DNA from: JAAYDI01 sp052034005
Lineage (GTDB): Bacteria; Planctomycetota; Planctomycetia; Pirellulales; Pirellulaceae
Assembly (NCBI GenBank): GCA_052034005.1
Contig: JBPOJB010000062.1
Coordinates: 1-10,495 of the forward strand
Length of the DNA stretch: 10,495 bases
Reading direction: 5' to 3'
Shown here piece after piece: positions 7,324 to 10,495 of the stretch. The position numbers and the translations under genes are program-made. The stretch's first letter is position 1, and each line of letters opens with the position of its first letter. The notes under the pieces are model-generated. The model did no database searches and had not been told where the DNA came from. It saw only the letters and a program-made list of their open reading frames with translations.

Positions 7324-7577
7324 CCCGTCGAGTTCCGGAGCAATTCCCGCAGCTCTTGAGTCAGTTCGCCGGCCGGCCTTCCACGATCACCATTCTTGAA
7401 ATCGTCGATGGCGGCATTCACCGCATCGACATTCTCGATGTACTGGGCGCTCGTGGGGTAGAGAAGCTGCCATTCATCCATAAGCTCCCCCAGGGTGACC
7501 TTGGACGAATCGCCGCGCTCAAGTCGCTGATGCACGAATTCGTTGAAATGTCGGAGGTCGTCTTCTGCAGTTGCCAT
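7320..7577 (-). CDS. Antitoxin partner of the ParE-like toxin
   Basis: This is a small acidic protein of 85 residues. It lies immediately upstream of the toxin gene with a 4-bp ATGA overlap, the usual order for type II antitoxin-toxin pairs. The segments DLRHFNEFVHQRLERGDSSKVTLGELMDEWQ and VDAVNAAIDDFKNGDRGRPAGELTQELRELL resemble small proteins commonly encoded before ParE/RelE toxins: a short helical N-terminal part, then a toxin-binding tail ending in an (E/D)-rich helix. I see no clear ribbon-helix-helix or HTH DNA-binding motif. ATG 7577 has GGAG about nine bases upstream on the minus strand. Unlike the toxin, the frame looks intact, so a solitary antitoxin is possible if the toxin is dead. 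Confidence 0.65.
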   Translation of the reverse strand: MATAEDDLRHFNEFVHQRLERGDSSKVTLGELMDEWQLLYPTSAQYIENVDAVNAAIDDFKNGDRGRPAGELTQELRELLRNSTG

Positions 7578-7592
7578 CGGGACGCTCCAGTT

Positions 7593-7622
7593 GATACCTG
7601 ACTTTTCAAAGATATCGATACC
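7593..7622 (-). promoter_or_regulatory. Possible operator of the toxin-antitoxin pair
   Basis: Direct repeats GATACC (plus strand, 7593-7598 and 7617-7622) are spaced 24 bp apart, and the palindrome TATCGATA (7613-7620) sits against the second. The site begins 16 bp upstream of the antitoxin ATG, where autoregulatory operators of such pairs usually lie. No convincing -35/-10 pair was recognised. Confidence 0.2.
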
Positions 7623-7692
7623 CCGGCGTTCCGTCCACTAAGCCGACCGACGTTGCCTAGCTCGTCGCTCTGCCGTCCTCTTTCCTCTTCCC

Positions 7693-8006
7693 TTCTGCAC
7701 TCTGCACTCCTTGTTCTGCACTCTGCACTCTGCCCTCGCTGCTGCTCGTGGTTCCACCCCCCTCGGTCCCCCCTTGTACAAGGGGGGAAGGTGCCTGTTG
7801 CTTCCCGTTCTGCACTCTGCACTCCTCTTCCTTCCTCCCTTCTGCCCTCTGCACTCCTTGTTCTGCACTCTGCACTCCTCCTCCCTTCTCCCCCTTCTGC
7901 ACTCTGCACTCCTTGTTCTGCACTCTGCACTCCTTGTTCTGCACTCTGCACTCCTCTCCCTTCTTCCCTTCTGCACTCTGCACTCCTTGTTCTGCACTCT
8001 GCACTC
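7693..8006. repeat. Repeat array B: ten 17-bp blocks
   Basis: Blocks of TTCTGCACTCTGCACTC start at 7693, 7714, 7808, 7840, 7861, 7895, 7916, 7937, 7969 and 7990. All are exact except the one at 7840 (GCCCTC in the first heptamer). Pairs or triplets have a 21-bp period via a CTTG linker, and the groups are separated by variable pyrimidine-only spacers. A palindromic element (7741-7790) interrupts the array after the second block. The 21-bp period leaves several frames open on both strands, which creates long artefactual ORFs here. Confidence 0.92.
7741..7790. repeat. C-run/G-run palindromic element, copy B
   Basis: This copy is nearly identical to copy A over the linker (GCTGCTCGTGGTTCCA) and the two C6 runs, with the 22-bp perfect palindrome at 7767-7788. 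The following GGTGCCTGTTGCT also matches copy A (GGTGTCTGTTGCT), so the conserved element extends at least to about 7802. Confidence 0.85.
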
Positions 8007-8054
8007 CTCTTCTTCCTCCTCTTCCTCCTCCTCCCCTCCCCCTTCCTCTTCCCC
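8004..8054. repeat. 51-nt homopyrimidine tract
   Basis: An unbroken C/T run, mostly CTC, CTT and CCT units, closes array B. Its reverse complement resembles the homopurine tract at 2901-2935. It lies just past the terminator of the PEP-CTERM gene, so on that gene's sense strand it is purine. Confidence 0.85.
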
Positions 8055-8079
8055 ATTCGTTCCTTTCCTCTGACGCAAC

Positions 8080-8110
8080 AAAAAAGGCGGCAACCAATTG
8101 GTTGCCGCCT
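8080..8110 (-). terminator. Rho-independent terminator of the PEP-CTERM gene
   Basis: On the minus strand AGGCGGCAACC and GGTTGCCGCCT form an 11-bp perfect stem around AATT (8085-8110). A run of six T follows (8080-8085 complement). It begins 37 bp after the PEP-CTERM stop codon. Confidence 0.92.
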
Positions 8111-8147
8111 CGGGAGCTAACTCAATTCATTCTGTGCTCAGCGGGCA

Positions 8148-8975
8148 CTACTTCTGCCGACGGCGGAGTGCAAGCACCGCACCGATCGCCAGGAAGCCGC
8201 CCCACAGCGCGACCGTCGCCGGTTCCGGAACCGCAGCGAAGGTCAACGGGTCTTCGCTACGTGCCGACCACTGGCCTTCGCCCGGGACGTAGATGTTCGC
8301 ACCGCCGAAAATGTCGTTCCCGAACGCCTTGTCCTTATCAAAGAACGGCGCGCCCGGCCCACTCACGGCATCCAGCCCAAACCACGAGACGCCGATGAGC
8401 GTCCCGAAAGCCGGCGGCAGCGGCGTGAACCCGCCACCGTTCGTTGCGGTCTGGAACCCGAACGTGCCCCATGCCGGGGTGGGATCCGCGAAAATGCTCG
8501 CGACGTCGGTCCCGATAACCCCAGTGACCTTCCAGTCCGTCGAGCTTTCCTTGAGAATCAGGGCCTCGCCAGCAGCCAAGTTCAAATGGCCAAACGGGTC
8601 AAACGTTGGATTGCTGTAGGTCAACGGCCCGCCGGCGCTGCCGGAGACATCAACTACGGAGTAACCCAAGAAGTAATCGCTTCCTTTCTGCCATGCCGGT
8701 GCCGGGCCGAACACGCCGGGGTTCGACGGATCCTGGATCGTGAGTTCCGTAGCGCTGAAAATGCTCAGCAGCTGCACACTCCCGTACTCGCCAATCTTCT
8801 CCGGATCCACTACGAGGTACCCGCCGTCCGGACTCTCAACGATGAACGACTCGTAGTTAGTGAACTTGATCTTATTGATCAGTCCCGTGGTATCAAACGC
8901 GCCGGTAATCCCCGCGAACGCCGCGGACGGCAGCGCTAACAAAACGACCAGCAATGACAAGATGACTTTTCGCAT
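8148..8975 (-). CDS. PEP-CTERM sorting-domain secreted protein
   Basis: This exported protein of 275 residues is of unknown function. It has a Sec signal peptide (MRKVILSLLVVLLALPSAAFA, cleavage expected before GITG) and a textbook PEP-CTERM tail (about 249-275): VPEPATVALWGG, a hydrophobic helix (FLAIGAVLALRRR) and a basic end. Exosortase is expected to recognise and remove this tail at the cell envelope. The mature part (about 22-248) is Gly/Pro/Phe-rich, probably beta-structured, and has no cysteine; I recognise no enzymatic domain. I chose ATG 8975 because GGGAG lies ten bases upstream and the signal peptide then begins properly; an ATG at 9005 has no binding site. A promoter lies about 180 bp upstream and a strong terminator follows, so it is probably monocistronic. 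No exosortase gene is in the window. Confidence 0.85.
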   Translation of the reverse strand: MRKVILSLLVVLLALPSAAFAGITGAFDTTGLINKIKFTNYESFIVESPDGGYLVVDPEKIGEYGSVQLLSIFSATELTIQDPSNPGVFGPAPAWQKGSDYFLGYSVVDVSGSAGGPLTYSNPTFDPFGHLNLAAGEALILKESSTDWKVTGVIGTDVASIFADPTPAWGTFGFQTATNGGGFTPLPPAFGTLIGVSWFGLDAVSGPGAPFFDKDKAFGNDIFGGANIYVPGEGQWSARSEDPLTFAAVPEPATVALWGGFLAIGAVLALRRRQK

Positions 8976-9154
8976 GACCTCAAAGCTCCCTATCAAGTAC
9001 CTCATGTTCCGAATGTTCTCGGCGCACAGACAAACGATGCTGTACTAATCCTTACTTACCCGCTGACCGGATCCGCCTGACACTCGAAACCACACCAACA
9101 AATCACAGGTTGAAAACGACGCCAGTACCCAACAATTTCGGAATACTTGTTACC

Positions 9155-9183
9155 ACCATACCCATGCCCACGCCCGCCGTCAA
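9155..9183 (-). promoter_or_regulatory. Sigma-70-type promoter candidate for the PEP-CTERM gene
   Basis: On the minus strand TTGACG (9183-9178) is followed after exactly 17 bp by TATGGT (9160-9155). Five of six and four of six bases match the -35 and -10 consensus. Transcription would start near 9148, giving a leader of about 170 nt before ATG 8975. No ECF-type or sigma-54-type promoter was recognised. Confidence 0.4.
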
Positions 9184-9310
9184 GTATTTGATCTGGAAAA
9201 TCCATAGATTTTTGGTCGCACTTGACAGCCAGCGGCCTATCCGCCGTGAACACGCCTCCACAGTTCGATTTCGGCTAGCATGGAACACTGTCCTGTTTTA
9301 TCCGCATTTT

Positions 9311-9339
9311 CCGCGAAAGCAATACCCTTTGCGGTTTTT
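9311..9339 (+). terminator. Orphan plus-strand terminator-like hairpin
   Basis: CCGC-G-AAAG (9311-9319) pairs with CTTTGCGG (9327-9334), with one bulged G and a 7-nt loop, and is followed by five T. It faces the plus strand, where no gene lies upstream for more than 1 kb. It could end a small RNA or antisense transcript, or be chance. Confidence 0.3.
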
Positions 9340-9493
9340 CTGCCGGATTTTTTCCCTGTTCTGTTCTCTGCCTCCCCCTCGGCTCGCCCGAACCCCCACC
9401 GCCACAGCCCGATCCCGTCCGGTCCGTGCCCCGCCGAGCCCTTCCAAGACCTCGAATCCGGCGGCCTGAAACCTCGGAAAACCATCCGGGTTC

Positions 9494-10180
9494 TCACCGT
9501 AACTCTAAAAAGGACAACAGCTTCCTGCGTATCCGGTGCCTCAGTTGCCAGGCGTTGGGCGCCGAGATCTGCATTCGGGACTCATCCTTACCCAGCAGCA
9601 CGTAGTGGAAGAACTCCTTCTCCCGCGGCGTGAGCTGGGGCACGAACTCCTGGACATCGATGGCCATATCGGCCAGCGGTCGGTCGTCCCGGGCGCTCTG
9701 GCGGGCGGCCTGAGTCGCCTGTTCCCGCCGCCGGCGTCGGAACTCGCCCCGCTGGTGCCTGAGCACCTCGAAGCGCGCGATTGCAGCTAGGTACTTGCCT
9801 AACCCGGCCCCTTTCTCCGGCTGGAACCGGGCCAGCAGATACCCGTCGTCGGCCACCAGCCCGTACCAGACGCGGGCCGCGATCTCCTCGACTAGGTTCG
9901 CATCGCGGGCCCGATCGCCCAGCGTGTAGCGGATCTGCTTGACGAGATGCGATTGGCACCGCGCATGGACCTCAGCCCACGCCGCCTCGTCCCCGGCACA
10001 ACACCGGTCCACCAGCGCCTGATCGTCGCTGATGCCCGGGTCGGCTGCTTCCAGCGCTCCGGCTGCAGGCAACTTGCGAGCACCCCGGCCGTTGCCGCCC
10101 GGACGACCCGATCCGTTATGACCTGCCGCCACGCGCGGAGTCCGCACCGGGGCCCGTTTTTTGGCCGGCAAACGAGTCAA
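9494..10180 (-). CDS. ECF-type (sigma-70 family) RNA polymerase sigma factor, divergent
   Basis: This 228-residue protein has the two-domain ECF sigma layout. Region 2 is at about 50-160, from DDQALVDRCCAGDEAAWAEVHARC to FQPEKGAGLGKYLAAIARFEVLRHQRGEFRRRRRE, the second part covering promoter melting and -10 recognition. Region 4 follows at about 180-228 (LTPREKEFFHYVLLGKDESRMQISAPNAWQLRHRIRRKL). Region 4 looks shortened where ECF factors usually have a GLSYEEIA-like helix before the recognition helix, so -35 contacts may differ. About 50 N-terminal residues are basic, Gly/Ala-rich and probably disordered. No ATG begins the frame; TTG 10180 is the first possible start after an upstream in-frame stop, and GTG codons at 10147 and 10132 are alternatives, none with a clear binding site. 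No anti-sigma gene is adjacent. Confidence 0.75.
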   Translation of the reverse strand: MTRLPAKKRAPVRTPRVAAGHNGSGRPGGNGRGARKLPAAGALEAADPGISDDQALVDRCCAGDEAAWAEVHARCQSHLVKQIRYTLGDRARDANLVEEIAARVWYGLVADDGYLLARFQPEKGAGLGKYLAAIARFEVLRHQRGEFRRRRREQATQAARQSARDDRPLADMAIDVQEFVPQLTPREKEFFHYVLLGKDESRMQISAPNAWQLRHRIRRKLLSFLELR

Positions 10181-10300
10181 TTGTCGCTGCCCAGCACCGG
10201 ACTCGGACCCGGTCGCACAGACGAATTCGAATTTTCCGAATGCATCATTTCAGAGCTGCGAGGGGAAGACGTGGCGACGTGAAAGAACCAACCGCTTTCT

Positions 10301-10348
10301 TCCCCCCTTGCAAAAGGGGGGACCGAGGGGGGTGAAACCAGGAGCAGC
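10301..10348. repeat. C-run/G-run palindromic element, copy C (inverted)
   Basis: This is the same element as at 6482 and 7741 but in opposite orientation. Arms TCCCCCCTT (10301-10309) and AAGGGGGGA (10314-10322) enclose GCAA, then CCGAGGGGGG, TGAAACCAGGAGCAGCA. The stem is conserved whereas the 4-base centre differs (GTAC in the other copies). Confidence 0.85.
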
Positions 10349-10351
10349 ATC

Positions 10352-10495
10352 GAGTGCAGAGTGCAGAACAAGGAGTGCAGAGTGCAGAAGGGGGACGAGT
10401 GCAGAGTGCAGAACAAGGAGTGCAGAGTGCAGAGCGGGGGACGAGTGCAGAGTGCAGAACAAGGAGTGCAGAGTGCAGAGCGGGGGACGAGTGCA
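10352..10495. repeat. Repeat array C, running off the window end
   Basis: Reverse-complement blocks (GAGTGCAGAGTGCAGA) start at 10352, 10373, 10397, 10418, 10443, 10464 and 10489. Spacing alternates 21 and 24-25 bp, giving a higher-order unit of about 46 bp: two blocks joined by ACAAG, then GCGGGGGAC. The last block is cut by the window edge, so the true length is unknown. Confidence 0.92.

Larger units (their letters stand above)
8976..9493. other. Gene-free region between sigma factor and PEP-CTERM genes
   Basis: About 520 bp with no supported gene. A minus-strand frame (9237-9497) overlaps the sigma factor stop as GTGA, but its composition is not gene-like and no family is recognisable. 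The region contains a promoter candidate for the PEP-CTERM gene (9155-9183) and an orphan plus-strand terminator-like hairpin (9311-9339). The stretch about 9100-9350 is AT-richer than its surroundings. Confidence 0.45.

Noticed and set aside
7693..8006. CRISPR array
   Set aside because: The repeated block is short and internally duplicated, spacers are short pyrimidine-only sequences of uneven length, blocks are often adjacent with a fixed linker, and no cas gene is nearby.
7418..8398. Several long overlapping frames encoding repeats such as SAECRTRSAECR or LHSALLVLHSAL
   Set aside because: They exist because the 21-bp repeat period is a multiple of three and has no stop codon in several frames. 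They also run across the toxin-antitoxin region and a terminator.
9222..9250. Plus-strand sigma-70 promoter starting with a perfect TTGACA
   Set aside because: No TATAAT-like hexamer occurs 15-19 bp downstream and no plus-strand gene follows.
9237..9497. An 86-codon minus-strand frame overlapping the sigma factor stop as GTGA
   Set aside because: The product is low-complexity (Gly, Arg, Trp, Lys) without a recognisable family. The overlap alone is weak evidence, and the region is better explained as leader or promoter DNA.

Overview
The window looks like a GC-rich chromosome segment from a Gram-negative-type bacterium, most likely a Planctomycetota or related PVC lineage. That call is an inference. 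It rests on a PEP-CTERM surface protein, a divergent ECF sigma factor, an ATGA-coupled antitoxin/ParE-like pair, and gene-poor spaces filled with short tandem repeats and REP-like hairpins. No rRNA or tRNA gene and no marker gene is present to settle taxonomy.

Left part, plus strand (1-6377). A terminator from a gene left of the window is followed by about 750 bp without a recognisable gene. Then come five same-strand genes: a FeeM-like N-acyl amino acid synthase (792-1571), an FtsX/DevC-type ABC permease (1778-2902), its ATPase (2976-3683), a HlyD/DevB-type membrane fusion protein overlapping the ATPase gene by 16 bp (3668-4696), and a vanillyl-alcohol oxidase/p-cresol methylhydroxylase-type flavoenzyme (4806-6377). 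Read together they suggest a make-modify-export cassette. The synthase would join a fatty acyl chain to an amino acid. If that amino acid is tyrosine, the product is a para-alkylphenol, the substrate class of the flavoenzyme family. The DevBCA-like exporter would move the lipid across the envelope.

Middle part (6378-8147). Two copies of a composite repeat flank an untranslated-looking stretch with hairpins and a minus-strand toxin-antitoxin pair. The module is an array of a 17-bp block made of the heptamer CTGCACT, joined to a C-run/G-run palindromic element. The ParE-like toxin reading frame loses family resemblance exactly where a REP-like palindrome sits, so it may be inactivated.

Right part, minus strand (8080-10495). 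A PEP-CTERM secreted protein (8148-8975) has a good rho-independent terminator and a plausible sigma-70-type promoter. A divergent ECF-type sigma factor (9494-10180) lies upstream of it. A third, inverted copy of the composite repeat runs off the window end. Long-chain N-acyl amino acid synthases are known to be genomically linked with PEP-CTERM/exosortase systems, so the left and right halves may belong to one surface-lipid/protein-sorting programme, although no exosortase or acyl carrier protein gene is visible here.

A notable background pattern is that most spaces between genes carry a strand-biased, purine- or pyrimidine-rich short tandem repeat directly after a stop codon (1595, 2901, 4704, 6387, 8004).
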